Shown piece after piece: positions 46,008 through 55,732 of a DNA stretch of 64,000 nucleotides. Position numbers and translations under genes: made by a program. Each line of letters starts with the position of its first letter. The first letter of the stretch is position 1. The DNA comes from Enterobacter sp. Bisph1 (GTDB lineage Bacteria > Pseudomonadota > Gammaproteobacteria > Enterobacterales > Enterobacteriaceae), in NCBI RefSeq assembly GCF_000814905.1, contig NZ_JXAG01000050.1:225420-289419 (forward strand), read 5' to 3'. Below the pieces are notes generated by a model. That model did not search any database. It was not told the origin of the DNA and saw nothing but the letters and a program-made list of their open reading frames with translations.

Positions 46008-46880
46008 ATGTTTTTCCGTGTGAAATCAATCTGTTCTTTTATGTTATTGAGCACTTTCGCCGCCAGCGCCGCCAATATTGATAGCGCGACGCTGACGGCG
46101 GTGGCCCGTCTGCAGGAGGAGAGGCTGGGCGCGCGCATCGGTATTGCCGTCATCGATACCGGTAGCGGCGAGACGGTGAGCTACCGTGGCGATGAGCGTT
46201 TCCCGATGACCAGCACCCATAAAGCGCTACTCTGCGGTGCGTTGTTAAGCAAGGTCGATAAAGGCGAATTCACGCTAAGCGATACCACCCAGTTTAGCCA
46301 GCAGGATCTTGTCGAGTACTCGCCGGTGACCAGCAAGTTTGTCGCTCCGGCCTCGATGAGCTGGCAACAGCTATGCAGCGCGGCTATCACCGTCAGTGAT
46401 AACACGGCGGCAAATGTAGTGGCGAAAAAAATTGGCGGTCCGGCGGCATTAACGCGATTTGTTGCCGATAACGGTGACACTGTCACTCGGCTCGATCGCG
46501 CTGAACCGGAATTAAACAGCGCGATACCCGGCGATCTTCGCGATACCACCACGCCGCTTGCCATCAGTCATAGCCTGCAGAAAATGGCGCTGGGCGAAAT
46601 ATTAACGCCCGCTTCGCGCGCGCAACTGGTGCAGTGGATGCAGGACGATAAAGTCGCCGACGCGCTGCTGCGCGCGTCGCTGCCGAAAGGCTGGAAAATC
46701 GGCGATAAAACCGGTGCCGGCGAGCACGGTACGCGCTCGATTATCAGCATTGTCTGGCCGAAAAAAGGCGCGCCGCGCATCGTGTCGGTGTACGTCACCA
46801 ACACCCAGGCGACGATGGCGCAAAGCAATGACGCCATTGCCCGAATTGGCAAAGCCATATTCAGTGCCACCAAAGATTAA
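46008..46880 (+). CDS. Class A beta-lactamase
   Basis: A 290-aa secreted enzyme that hydrolyses penicillins and possibly early cephalosporins by an acyl-serine route. The signal peptide ends near AASAA. All class A motifs are present: Ser-Thr-His-Lys (residues 69-72), SDN at 130-132, EPELN at 166-170 and KTG at 234-236. Cys76 and Cys123 could form the usual disulfide. It is most like CARB/PSE enzymes (GDLRDTTTP, TQATMAQSNDAIARIG) but has KTG, not their RSG. No Cys69-Cys238 pair or regulator gene is seen. It looks chromosomal. Confidence 0.9.
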   Translation: MFFRVKSICSFMLLSTFAASAANIDSATLTAVARLQEERLGARIGIAVIDTGSGETVSYRGDERFPMTSTHKALLCGALLSKVDKGEFTLSDTTQFSQQDLVEYSPVTSKFVAPASMSWQQLCSAAITVSDNTAANVVAKKIGGPAALTRFVADNGDTVTRLDRAEPELNSAIPGDLRDTTTPLAISHSLQKMALGEILTPASRAQLVQWMQDDKVADALLRASLPKGWKIGDKTGAGEHGTRSIISIVWPKKGAPRIVSVYVTNTQATMAQSNDAIARIGKAIFSATKD

Positions 46881-46939
46881 AACGCCTGGCAATGCAGGCA
46901 AAAACACCTCTGCGGTGAAGGTAAATTTGCCGGTTAAGG

Positions 46940-46973
46940 CCGCTTAACGCTTGGTTTGACGGGCGTTAAGCGG
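46940..46973. repeat. Perfect 11-bp inverted repeat before treZ
   Basis: CCGCTTAACGC and GCGTTAAGCGG are exact reverse complements 12 bp apart, between the beta-lactamase and treZ. No T-run follows. It may end the bla transcript or be an operator for the trehalose operon. Confidence 0.5.
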
Positions 46974-47043
46974 GCGCTTCGCCCATGATGTTGCGGATTA
47001 TCGTCTATGATTGTTTCTCGTGACATCGTGGAGAGGTAATTGC

Positions 47044-48831
47044 ATGGAGTCGAAATCGTTTAGTAAAAGCTGGGGAGCCGAGTACGCCGCGGATGGCCGC
47101 GTGCAGTTTCGGTTATGGGCTACCGGGCATGAACAGATTACGCTGCGTCTGCCCTCGGGCGAGCTACCCATGCAGCGGCGCGACAACGGTTGGTTTGAGC
47201 TAAACGTTGACCATCTGGCTCCGGGCACAGCGTACCAGTTTGTGCTCAGTGATGGCATGGCGGTGCCGGATCCCGCTTCCCGCGCGCAACAATCCGGTGT
47301 TAACGGCCCTTCATTGGTCGTCGATCCGCAACAGTATCGCTGGCAACATCCGCACTGGCAGGGCCGCCCGTGGGAAGAGTCGGTAGTATATGAATTGCAT
47401 ATGGGTACCTTTACGCCGCAGGGGACTTTCCGCGCGGCAATGGAAAAACTGCCGTACCTTGCTGAACTTGGCATCACGATGATTGAAGTGATGCCCGTTT
47501 CACAGTTCGGCGGTGACCGTGGCTGGGGTTATGACGGCGTACTGCTGTATGCGCCGCACTCGGCGTACGGAACGCCGGAAGATTTCAAAGCCTTTATCGA
47601 CGCCGCACACGGCTATGGCCTGTCGGTGGTTCTGGATATTGTGCTCAACCACTTTGGCCCTGAAGGCAACTATCTGCCCGCGCTGTCGCCGAATTTTTTC
47701 CACCCGGAACGACAAACGCCGTGGGGACCGGGCATTGCTTATGACGTTGATGCCGTCCGGCGTTATATCACAGAAGCGCCGCTCTACTGGCTGCATGAAT
47801 ACCATCTGGACGGGCTGCGCTTTGATGCCATCGACCAGATTGAAGACAGCGCCGAACCACAGGTGCTGGTAGAAATAGCCCAGCGTATTCGCGCTGAAAT
47901 CACCGACCGCCCGGTGCATCTCACCACCGAAGATTCCCGCAACATCATTACGCTGCATCCACGCGAGGATGATGGTCGCGCGCCGCTGTTTACCGCCGAG
48001 TGGAACGACGATCTGCATAATGCCGCCCATGTGTTTGCCACCGGGGAAACCCATGCCTATTACCAGGATTTTGCCGGTCAGCCTGAAGTATGGCTGGCAC
48101 GAGCGTTAACCGAAGGCTTTGCCTTCCAGGGCGAGACGGCGCCCTCCACCGGGGAGGCGCGCGGCGTCGACAGCCGGGGCCAGCCGCCGGTGGCATTTGT
48201 CGATTTTATCCAGAATCACGATCAGACCGGTAACCGCGCCCAGGGCGAGCGCCTGATTGTGCTGGCCGGTGCCGAGCGCACCCGCGTGATGCTCGCTGCG
48301 CTGATCTTTTCCCCGCACATTCCGCTGCTGTTTATGGGCGAAGAGTATGGCGAGACAAACCCGTTTTTATTCTTTACGGATTTCCACGGCGATCTGGCGC
48401 GGGCGGTACGTGAAGGACGGGCACGCGAATTCCAGGGCCACGCCGGACATGAAGGGGAAGCGGTGCCGGATCCTAACGCGCCGGAAACCTTTACCCGCTC
48501 GAAGCTGGACTGGGAAAAACCCCATCAGCAGCCCGGTCAGGCCTGGCTTAAGCAAACCCGCGAGTGGCTGGCGCTGCGCCAGCAACATATCGTGCCGCTG
48601 CTGGCGAACGCCCGGCAGCAAAATGGCGACGTTCTGACAACCGCGCCGGGCTTTCTGGCGGTGCGCTGGCGCTTGCCGCAGGGGACATTATCGCTGGCGC
48701 TCAATATTGGCGAGACCGCGCAACCGTTACCCGCGCTAGCCGGTCAAACGCTGGCCTGTTGGCCTGCAGAGCAGGATAGTTTGCCGCCAAATGCCTTTAT
48801 TGTTCGTCTGGCTCAGGGAGAGGGAAAGTGA
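47044..48831 (+). CDS. treZ: Malto-oligosyltrehalose trehalohydrolase
   Basis: A 595-aa GH13 enzyme that releases trehalose from the maltooligosyl-trehalose made by TreY. An N-terminal beta domain (about residues 1-100) precedes the barrel, which has VLDIVLNHFG, DGLRFDAIDQIED (nucleophile Asp), HLTTEDSRN (acid/base Glu) and DFIQNHDQTGNR. The ATG at 47044 follows GAGAGGTAATTGC. The stop overlaps the treY GTG by four bases, so the two are translationally coupled. Confidence 0.95.
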   Translation: MESKSFSKSWGAEYAADGRVQFRLWATGHEQITLRLPSGELPMQRRDNGWFELNVDHLAPGTAYQFVLSDGMAVPDPASRAQQSGVNGPSLVVDPQQYRWQHPHWQGRPWEESVVYELHMGTFTPQGTFRAAMEKLPYLAELGITMIEVMPVSQFGGDRGWGYDGVLLYAPHSAYGTPEDFKAFIDAAHGYGLSVVLDIVLNHFGPEGNYLPALSPNFFHPERQTPWGPGIAYDVDAVRRYITEAPLYWLHEYHLDGLRFDAIDQIEDSAEPQVLVEIAQRIRAEITDRPVHLTTEDSRNIITLHPREDDGRAPLFTAEWNDDLHNAAHVFATGETHAYYQDFAGQPEVWLARALTEGFAFQGETAPSTGEARGVDSRGQPPVAFVDFIQNHDQTGNRAQGERLIVLAGAERTRVMLAALIFSPHIPLLFMGEEYGETNPFLFFTDFHGDLARAVREGRAREFQGHAGHEGEAVPDPNAPETFTRSKLDWEKPHQQPGQAWLKQTREWLALRQQHIVPLLANARQQNGDVLTTAPGFLAVRWRLPQGTLSLALNIGETAQPLPALAGQTLACWPAEQDSLPPNAFIVRLAQGEGK

Positions 48832-51338
48832 AAACACCCACCGCGACTTACCGTTTGCAATTTCGTAACGGCATGACCTTCGATCGTGCCGTGGATCTGG
48901 TTCCCTATCTGAAACGGCTGGGGATCAGCCACCTTTACGCCTCACCGGTGTTTACCGCCACCAGCGGCTCAACCCACGGTTATGACGTGACCGACGCCAA
49001 TGAAATCGACCCGACACTCGGCGGGCGCGCAGGCTTTGACAGACTGGTGAGCGCGTTAAAAGAGGCCGGGCTGGGGTTAATTCTCGATATCGTCCCCAAC
49101 CATATGGCCGCCTCGCTGGAGAATGCCTGGTGGCGCGATGTGCTGGCCAAAGGTGAGAAAAGTCCTTACGCACACCATTTCGACATCGACTGGTCGCGAC
49201 GGCTAACGCTGCCGTTTCTCGGCGATGACTTTGAGGTTGTGCTAAAAAAAGGCGAACTGTCGGTGAAAGCCGATCCGCGAAGCGGGGAACCGGCGCTGGC
49301 CTATTACGAGAGCTTTTATCCGCTGGTTGCTGAAAGCTGGCAAGGGCGGCAGCAGGAAATGCTTGGCATGACCGACCCGGCACAACTGGCCGAACTGCAT
49401 GCGCAGCAGCCCTGGCGTTTAATGAGCTGGCGCGATGCGGCGAACGATCTCTCCTACCGGCGCTTTTTTGAAATCACCGGTCTGGTCGGCGTGCGGGTAG
49501 AAGACGAAACGGTGTTTGATGATAGCCACCGGCTGATCCTCGAACTGGTTAACAGCGGTGCCGTCGACGGTTTACGTATCGATCATGTTGACGGGCTGGC
49601 AGATCCACAAGGTTACCTGACGCGCTTACGGCAAAAAGTCGGACCTGATTGTTACCTGACGGTGGAGAAGATCCTCGGTAAAGGGGAACACTTACCGGAG
49701 GACTGGCCGGTTTCCGGCACCACCGGCTATGAGTTTATCGCCGCGTTGTCGGATGTGCTGGTCGATGATGCCCAGCTTGAGGATCTGCGTAAAGCCTATA
49801 ACGGCGTCGCCGGCAGAACCGTAGATATGCATGCGGAACTGCGCGCGGCCAAGTTGCTGATGGTCGATCGCAATTTTAACGGCGAATTTAGCGCGCTGGT
49901 GAAGATTGCCCTGAGCATTGGACACGCGGAAATTCCGGTGCCGCAGGAGGACGCGGTGCGCCAGGCTCTGCGCGAGCTGCTGGTTGCTTTCCCGGTGTAT
50001 CGCACCTACGGCACCGAAGAGGGGCTTCGTGAGGATGACGTCGCGCTACTGCGCAAAGTGGTGGCGCGCGTGCAGCGCATCCCGGAAGCGCCCGATGCCG
50101 ATGCCCTTGAGTTTGTCTGCCGTATACTGCGCGGCGAAGTGGCGAAGAGCGCGCTGAAATCGGCGGCACGTTTTCGTACCCGTTTTCAGCAGCTCACCGG
50201 GCCGCTGATGGCAAAATCCGTCGAAGATACGCTCTTTTTCCGCCAGCATGTCGACCTGGCGCTTAACGAAGTTGGGGCGGAGCCGTTGCCGCGCACTTTC
50301 TCCCTTGAGCGCTTCCACGCCGAGATGAAAACCCGCCTGCAGCGCCAGCCGGATGCCCTTTCCGGTACCTCGACCCATGATACTAAACGCGGCGAAGATG
50401 CCCGCGCGCGACTCTATACCCTGACGGAAGCGCCGCAACGCTGGGCGGATTGTGTGGCGCGCTGGCGGCAGATGAACCATATGAAAGTGCAGTTGCTGGA
50501 AGATGGTGCCGCACCGCGCCCGATGGTGGCGTGGATGATCTATCAGGCGCTGGCGGGGGTCTGGCCGGTCAATCTGCAGGCGGACGATGCCGAAGGTCTG
50601 AAAGCGCTGGAAGAGCGCTTTGTCGCCTTTGTCGAAAAAGCCCTGCGCGAAGCCAAACAGCGCACCGACTGGATTGATTCTAACGATCCTTATGAACAGG
50701 CGGTGCTCGATTATGTGCGCCATCTGTTGTCGCCGGATAACCGCGCCTTCTTAGAGGATTTCACTGCCTCGCTGCAGCCCTTTATCCGTGCCGGGATGGT
50801 CAATAGCCTGACGCAAACGGTGATCAAACTGACGGCACCCGGGGTGCCGGATATCTATCAGGGCAGCGAAGCGCTTAACTTTAGCCTGGTGGATCCTGAT
50901 AACCGATTGCTGCCGGATTACGCCGAGCTTGAACGACTGCTGATGGACGAAGAGCAGGCGGATCCGAACTCACAGGAGAGCTGGTCGAGCGGGCAACTGA
51001 AGCAATTCTTTATCTACCGGTTGCTGCATCTGCGTCAAACGCTGCCGACGCTGTTTAGTCGCGGTGACTATCTGCCGCTAAATGCCGCAGGGGAACAGGC
51101 GGATCATTTAATTGCCTTTGCCCGCGTACAAAACGACGACGCATTAATTGTGCTCGCACCGCGGCTGTTGTTCGAGGCCATCGATGGCAGCCTGGCGGGT
51201 GCGCACATTATGTTGCCGCCGGAACTGGCGAATCGGCGTTACCGGGACATTCTTAGTGGTGAAGAGATTTATTTGGCCGACAAAGTAAACCTGCGATCTG
51301 TGGGCGGTTTTACCTTTGCCGTGCTGGTAAGCGCGTAA
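48828..51338 (+). CDS. treY: Malto-oligosyltrehalose synthase
   Basis: An 836-aa GH13 enzyme that turns the reducing-end alpha-1,4 link of a maltodextrin into the alpha,alpha-1,1 link of trehalose. The family motifs are GYDVTDANEIDPTLGG, DIVPNHMA, DGLRIDHVDGLADP (nucleophile Asp), LTVEKILGKGE (acid/base Glu) and GTSTHDTKRGEDARAR. It starts with GTG inside the treZ stop region. It is the middle gene of treZ-treY-treX and is intact over its whole length. Confidence 0.96.
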   Translation: MKTPTATYRLQFRNGMTFDRAVDLVPYLKRLGISHLYASPVFTATSGSTHGYDVTDANEIDPTLGGRAGFDRLVSALKEAGLGLILDIVPNHMAASLENAWWRDVLAKGEKSPYAHHFDIDWSRRLTLPFLGDDFEVVLKKGELSVKADPRSGEPALAYYESFYPLVAESWQGRQQEMLGMTDPAQLAELHAQQPWRLMSWRDAANDLSYRRFFEITGLVGVRVEDETVFDDSHRLILELVNSGAVDGLRIDHVDGLADPQGYLTRLRQKVGPDCYLTVEKILGKGEHLPEDWPVSGTTGYEFIAALSDVLVDDAQLEDLRKAYNGVAGRTVDMHAELRAAKLLMVDRNFNGEFSALVKIALSIGHAEIPVPQEDAVRQALRELLVAFPVYRTYGTEEGLREDDVALLRKVVARVQRIPEAPDADALEFVCRILRGEVAKSALKSAARFRTRFQQLTGPLMAKSVEDTLFFRQHVDLALNEVGAEPLPRTFSLERFHAEMKTRLQRQPDALSGTSTHDTKRGEDARARLYTLTEAPQRWADCVARWRQMNHMKVQLLEDGAAPRPMVAWMIYQALAGVWPVNLQADDAEGLKALEERFVAFVEKALREAKQRTDWIDSNDPYEQAVLDYVRHLLSPDNRAFLEDFTASLQPFIRAGMVNSLTQTVIKLTAPGVPDIYQGSEALNFSLVDPDNRLLPDYAELERLLMDEEQADPNSQESWSSGQLKQFFIYRLLHLRQTLPTLFSRGDYLPLNAAGEQADHLIAFARVQNDDALIVLAPRLLFEAIDGSLAGAHIMLPPELANRRYRDILSGEEIYLADKVNLRSVGGFTFAVLVSA

Positions 51339-51406
51339 TGACAACGAAAGGTGCGATAAACAATCGCGATGTCTGGTGATGTTTTACAGGCGATCAAGGA
51401 GAAGCA

Positions 51407-53485
51407 ATGTCAGACGGTAAACACTTTTATATTACGGCGGGGCACGGCCAACAACTCGGTGCGAACTACGACGGCGAGGGTGTCAACTTTGCCCTTTTTT
51501 CAGCCCATGCGCAGCGCGTGGAGCTATGCTTATTTTCCCCCGATGGCAAGCAGGAAATCGCCCGCTTCGATCTGCCGGAATACACCCATGAGATCTGGCA
51601 CGGTTATATTCCCGGCCTGCAGCCCGGCGCGCTGTACGGCTATCGGGTTCACGGCCCGTTCGATCCGGAAAATGGCCACCGTTTTAATCCGCATAAATTA
51701 TTGATTGATCCCTATGCCCGCGAACTGGTCGGAGATATCGAGTGGAATCCTGCTCATTACGCTTACGATCTCGGACATGAAGATAAAGATCTCACCTTTG
51801 ATACGCAGGATAGCGCGCCGTTTACGCCGAAGTGCCGGGTTATCGATCCGCAGTCCTTTGACTGGCAGGACAACGCAAGGCCTAACATAACCTGGCCACA
51901 CACCGTCTTTTATGAAACCCATGTCAAAGGTTTTACCCAGCTTAACCCGGCGCTGCCGCCGGAGCTGCGCGGCACGTTTGAGGGGATGGGACATAAAGCT
52001 TCGGTGGAGTACATCAAAAGCTTGGGCATTACTTCCGTTGAGCTGCTGCCGGTGCACTGGTTCCCGGACGATCAACATCTGCTTGATAAAGGCCTGCGTA
52101 ATTTCTGGGGTTATAACTCGCTGGGCTTCTTCGCCCCGGCATCGCGTTATTATGGTCCGAACGGCATTCAGGGCTTCCGTGATATGGTGCGCTCGTTTCA
52201 CGATGCGGGCATCGAGGTCATTCTTGATGTGGTTTATAACCATACGGCAGAAGGCAACGAACTGGGGCCGACGCTGTCGTTTAAAGGCATCGACAACTTC
52301 TCTTATTACCGCACTTTGCCCGATCAGCACCGCTACTACATCAACGATACCGGCACCGGCAATACGGTGAATACTTCGCACCCGCGTGTACTGCAAATGG
52401 TGATGGATTCCCTGCGCTACTGGGCCGAATCGATGCATATCGACGGTTTTCGCTTCGATCTCGGGACTATTCTTGGGCGTGAGCCGGAAGGGTTCGATCA
52501 GCGCGGCGGCTTTTTCGATGCCATTAGCCAGGATCCGGTGTTGTCCAGACTGAAACTTGTCGGTGAGCCGTGGGATATTGGTCCCGGTGGCTACCAGGTG
52601 GGCGGCTTCCCGCCGGGCTGGGCTGAGTGGAACGATAAATACCGCGACACGCTGCGCGAATACTGGAAGGGCGACAACGTCTCGACAGATTTCGCCGCCC
52701 GCCTGCTGGGTTCCGGCGATCTCTACGACCAGCGCGGGCGTCGTCCGTGGGCCAGCGTCAACTTTATTACCGCTCATGACGGTTTCACGCTGAACGATGT
52801 GGTCTCGTACAACGAGAAACATAACGACGCCAACGGCGAAGATAACAACGACGGTCACAACGACAACCGCTCCTATAACTACGGTGCGGAAGGGGTTACC
52901 GACGATGAAGGGATCAACGTGGTGCGCGAGCGGCAAAAACGTAACTTCCTCGCCACGCTGTTCTTCTCCCACGGCACGCCGATGCTGCTGGCGGGGGATG
53001 AATTTGGCCGTACTCAACAGGGCAATAACAACGGTTACTGTCAGGACAGCGAAATTTCGTGGATCGACTGGGAAGCGCCCCATAGCGGCAACGGCGAAGC
53101 GCTGCGGGAATTTACCCGTCATGTGATTGCGCTGCGCGCCGCGCAACCGATCCTGCGTCGCGAGAACTGGCGCGACGGGATGGAGATCCGCTGGTACAAC
53201 GCCGGCGGCGGTGAGCAGCTGCCCGAACAGTGGGATGAAGGTTCCACCCTGGGCGTCTATCTCGGCCGCCCGGATCTGCAGGAAGAAGAGGGGATCTGGC
53301 ATGACGTGTTGATGTTGTTCAACCCGTTTGAAGGCACGGTGCCGTTCCGCATTCCGCAATTCGGTGAAGGCGGCTGGGTGCTGGAACTCTCCACGGCTGA
53401 CGGCGCGAAAAGCGGTACGCTGATCACCAAAGAGAAGGATTTCGAACTGGAAGGGCGCAGTATCGTTCTGTTCCGCCGACCGTAA
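51407..53485 (+). CDS. glgX: Glycogen debranching enzyme GlgX/TreX
   Basis: A 692-aa GH13 isoamylase-type enzyme that cuts alpha-1,6 branches of glycogen and limit dextrins and so feeds linear chains to TreY. A CBM48 domain opens the protein (LGANYDGEGVNFALFSAHAQ). The barrel has VVYNHTAEG, DGFRFDLGTILG, LVGEPWD and NFITAHDGFTLND. It begins 68 bp after treY with GGAGAAGCA. In the trehalose context the name treX is equally apt. Confidence 0.95.
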   Translation: MSDGKHFYITAGHGQQLGANYDGEGVNFALFSAHAQRVELCLFSPDGKQEIARFDLPEYTHEIWHGYIPGLQPGALYGYRVHGPFDPENGHRFNPHKLLIDPYARELVGDIEWNPAHYAYDLGHEDKDLTFDTQDSAPFTPKCRVIDPQSFDWQDNARPNITWPHTVFYETHVKGFTQLNPALPPELRGTFEGMGHKASVEYIKSLGITSVELLPVHWFPDDQHLLDKGLRNFWGYNSLGFFAPASRYYGPNGIQGFRDMVRSFHDAGIEVILDVVYNHTAEGNELGPTLSFKGIDNFSYYRTLPDQHRYYINDTGTGNTVNTSHPRVLQMVMDSLRYWAESMHIDGFRFDLGTILGREPEGFDQRGGFFDAISQDPVLSRLKLVGEPWDIGPGGYQVGGFPPGWAEWNDKYRDTLREYWKGDNVSTDFAARLLGSGDLYDQRGRRPWASVNFITAHDGFTLNDVVSYNEKHNDANGEDNNDGHNDNRSYNYGAEGVTDDEGINVVRERQKRNFLATLFFSHGTPMLLAGDEFGRTQQGNNNGYCQDSEISWIDWEAPHSGNGEALREFTRHVIALRAAQPILRRENWRDGMEIRWYNAGGGEQLPEQWDEGSTLGVYLGRPDLQEEEGIWHDVLMLFNPFEGTVPFRIPQFGEGGWVLELSTADGAKSGTLITKEKDFELEGRSIVLFRRP

Positions 53486-53495
53486 CTTGTAACAG

Positions 53496-53518
53496 GCCAG
53501 GCGGCTCTGCCGCCTGGC
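53496..53518. terminator. Hairpin between glgX and the GH2 gene
   Basis: GCCAGGCGGC and GCCGCCTGGC form a perfect 10-bp stem with a TCT loop between convergent stops. No long T-run is present. Confidence 0.65.
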
Positions 53519-53530
53519 GCATCACCACTT

Positions 53531-55732
53531 TCAGTTTGTCGCGGGTTGTACCTCAGTTTGCCAGCCGTTTTCCGCCACTTTTTTCCCCTTCGCGTCGTAA
53601 ATTTGATAATTCACCTTCAGCGTGCCCGTCGTACGTGGTGTCACCGTGACGTCGCTGATGGTCGCCACGCTATCCGCAGCCAGCGTCTGCTGTTTATCAC
53701 CCACCACCAGTTGCAGGTCTCCCAGGCTTACCTGCCATTTCAGGGAACAGTCGGAGCAGTCTTGATAGGTATCATTCACCGTCCACAGGCGCAGCGTGGC
53801 AGGCTTACCGGATTGCCACTCGGCGCTGACGGGCTCAATGGAGGGCAGCAGCGGCTGATAAGCGCGCTGCAGGGCGTAATAGCCCGGCTTCGGATGGCGC
53901 AGATAATCGACCACGCCCCAGTTAATGGAGGGCCAGGTTTCGACAAACATAAACTGGAACAGGGCGGTGACCGGCTGGTAACGCTGGCGACGATAGCTTT
54001 CCGCCGCCATGGCTACCAGCTCGGCCTGATACTGCTGGGTGTTGTGAATAAACGCATCAATATTGTTGCCGCGGGGGATTTTGGCAAAAACAAAGGTCTG
54101 GAAGGGCTGAAAATTATGGTACTTCCAGCGCTCCCAGCCCGGATCGTCGGCTTTGGTCGTTGCAGGCCACAGCACCGAGGGCGGGATAAAGGTTTTCAGC
54201 GTAGCGAGACGCGGCAGCGCCTGCGCGCCAAATTCGGTGATGATGGCGGTTTTCGCCGGGGCCAGCAGATCGCGCATCACGCCAAAATACCAGCCCTGCC
54301 AGTAGTGCTCTTCCACGGAAGAGAAACGGTGAACGATCCGCGAATTATCTTCGGCCAGCGTATCTGCAATTTTCTCCGTCAGCGCCCGGTTGAGATCTTT
54401 ATTCCAGTCGGGAAAGCGTTTCTCCATCCACGGTGAGTTCCACGGCGGTTCATTATGGCCGCCCCAGACGATAATCGCGGGTGAGTTGCCAAACTGTTCC
54501 ACCATCTCACGGGTCTGGCGCGCAGCGTTATCGGCAAAGGCCGCGCTGTTGTCATAACCCCACTGCAACGGTACATCCTGCCAGATCATCAGCCCGAGTT
54601 CGTCGGCAACCTGATAAAGCGGGCGGTTAGCAACATGTCCATGCACGCGAATAGCGTTAGCGTTCATCCCGAGTACCATTTGCAGATCGCGACGATACTT
54701 CTCTTTGGTCATGATGCTGAGCCACGGCGAACCAATATAGTTGGTGCCTTTAATAAATAAGCGCTTCTCGTTTACCAGCCAGCCGCGATTATCCGGCTGC
54801 TCTTCGACTTTACGCAGCCCGGTGCGGCTTTTTGCCCGATCCATTACCCCTTGTTTATCCGTCAGGCTCGCGCTTACGCGATACAGGTTCGGTTTGCCGA
54901 GGCCAGCGGGCCACCACAGTTTTGCCCCCTCCATCGGTAGCGTGAGGGTAAGTTTGTCTGTTTTCCCATTGGTGGCGTTGAGCGTGACGGCTTGCGCCAG
55001 ATGAAAAGCCTGACCGCTAAAGTTATCCGGTGTGGCAACCAGTTTAAGCGTCGCCGATGCCGCTTTTTTTGCCCGGTAGCGGATCTCGGCGCGCAGCGCA
55101 GGTTTGTCTAAGCCGTTTTGCCAGTCAGGGCGCAGGATAATCTCGTCAATCACTGCGCCCCGGCTCAGATGAAGACGCACCGGTGACCAGATACCGCCGG
55201 AGTTAGCGTCCTGCCCGCGTTCGGACCATGCATCGCCGGGGCGGGTGTCGTGCTGATTAAGTACGCCTTTAACCAGCCCTTTATGCAGCGGCCATATAGT
55301 TTTTGGATCTTCCCAGGGGCTATCAACACGCACTGCCAGCCGATTATGGCGGTGCACCGCATCGGTGATATCGACGGCGAAACGCTGGAAATAGCCTTCA
55401 TGGCGCGTCAGGTGTTTGCCATTTAGAGAGACATCGGCAAAGTAATCCACGCCATCAAACACCAGTGTCGCCATCGTCTCCGGCGCGAGCGCGGGCATCG
55501 CGAAGTCACGGCGGTACCACATTGCGCCCTGATGATCGTACCCGGCGCTGTACCAGTTGGCCGGAACCCGCAGCGTGCGCCAGTTTTTATCCTCTTCGCG
55601 AAGGCCATCAAAACCCGCCTGGTTAGCGTCATGCACGCGCCACGGACCCGCCAGCGACCAGTTCACCGGCGTTGGTTGAGCCTGGGCAAAGGCGCTGAAA
55701 AGCACAAGACAAGTGACAATGTAACGTTTCAT
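53531..55732 (-). CDS. Exported glycoside hydrolase family 2 enzyme
   Basis: A 733-aa protein with a signal peptide ([18 protein letters not shown]) and the GH2 order: sugar-binding domain, Ig-like domain, TIM barrel. The acid/base Glu is Glu428 in [10 protein letters not shown] and the nucleophile is Glu500 in AIITEFGAQ. The fold is closest to beta-mannosidases and exo-beta-glucosaminidases; the substrate is not known. Its ATG overlaps the stop of the histidine-kinase gene by four bases. It is the last gene of the GT2/DUF3131 operon and would process the polymer in the periplasm. Confidence 0.85.
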   Translation of the reverse strand: MKRYIVTCLVLFSAFAQAQPTPVNWSLAGPWRVHDANQAGFDGLREEDKNWRTLRVPANWYSAGYDHQGAMWYRRDFAMPALAPETMATLVFDGVDYFADVSLNGKHLTRHEGYFQRFAVDITDAVHRHNRLAVRVDSPWEDPKTIWPLHKGLVKGVLNQHDTRPGDAWSERGQDANSGGIWSPVRLHLSRGAVIDEIILRPDWQNGLDKPALRAEIRYRAKKAASATLKLVATPDNFSGQAFHLAQAVTLNATNGKTDKLTLTLPMEGAKLWWPAGLGKPNLYRVSASLTDKQGVMDRAKSRTGLRKVEEQPDNRGWLVNEKRLFIKGTNYIGSPWLSIMTKEKYRRDLQMVLGMNANAIRVHGHVANRPLYQVADELGLMIWQDVPLQWGYDNSAAFADNAARQTREMVEQFGNSPAIIVWGGHNEPPWNSPWMEKRFPDWNKDLNRALTEKIADTLAEDNSRIVHRFSSVEEHYWQGWYFGVMRDLLAPAKTAIITEFGAQALPRLATLKTFIPPSVLWPATTKADDPGWERWKYHNFQPFQTFVFAKIPRGNNIDAFIHNTQQYQAELVAMAAESYRRQRYQPVTALFQFMFVETWPSINWGVVDYLRHPKPGYYALQRAYQPLLPSIEPVSAEWQSGKPATLRLWTVNDTYQDCSDCSLKWQVSLGDLQLVVGDKQQTLAADSVATISDVTVTPRTTGTLKVNYQIYDAKGKKVAENGWQTEVQPATN

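Noticed and set aside
46008..46880. Carbapenemase reading of the beta-lactamase
   Set aside because: The Cys69-Cys238 pair typical of class A carbapenemases is absent; the visible cysteines are the common 77-123 type.
51698..53359. Minus-strand open frame of 553 codons
   Set aside because: It lies wholly inside glgX in the opposite frame, lacks any family motif and arises from the GC-rich codon pattern of glgX.
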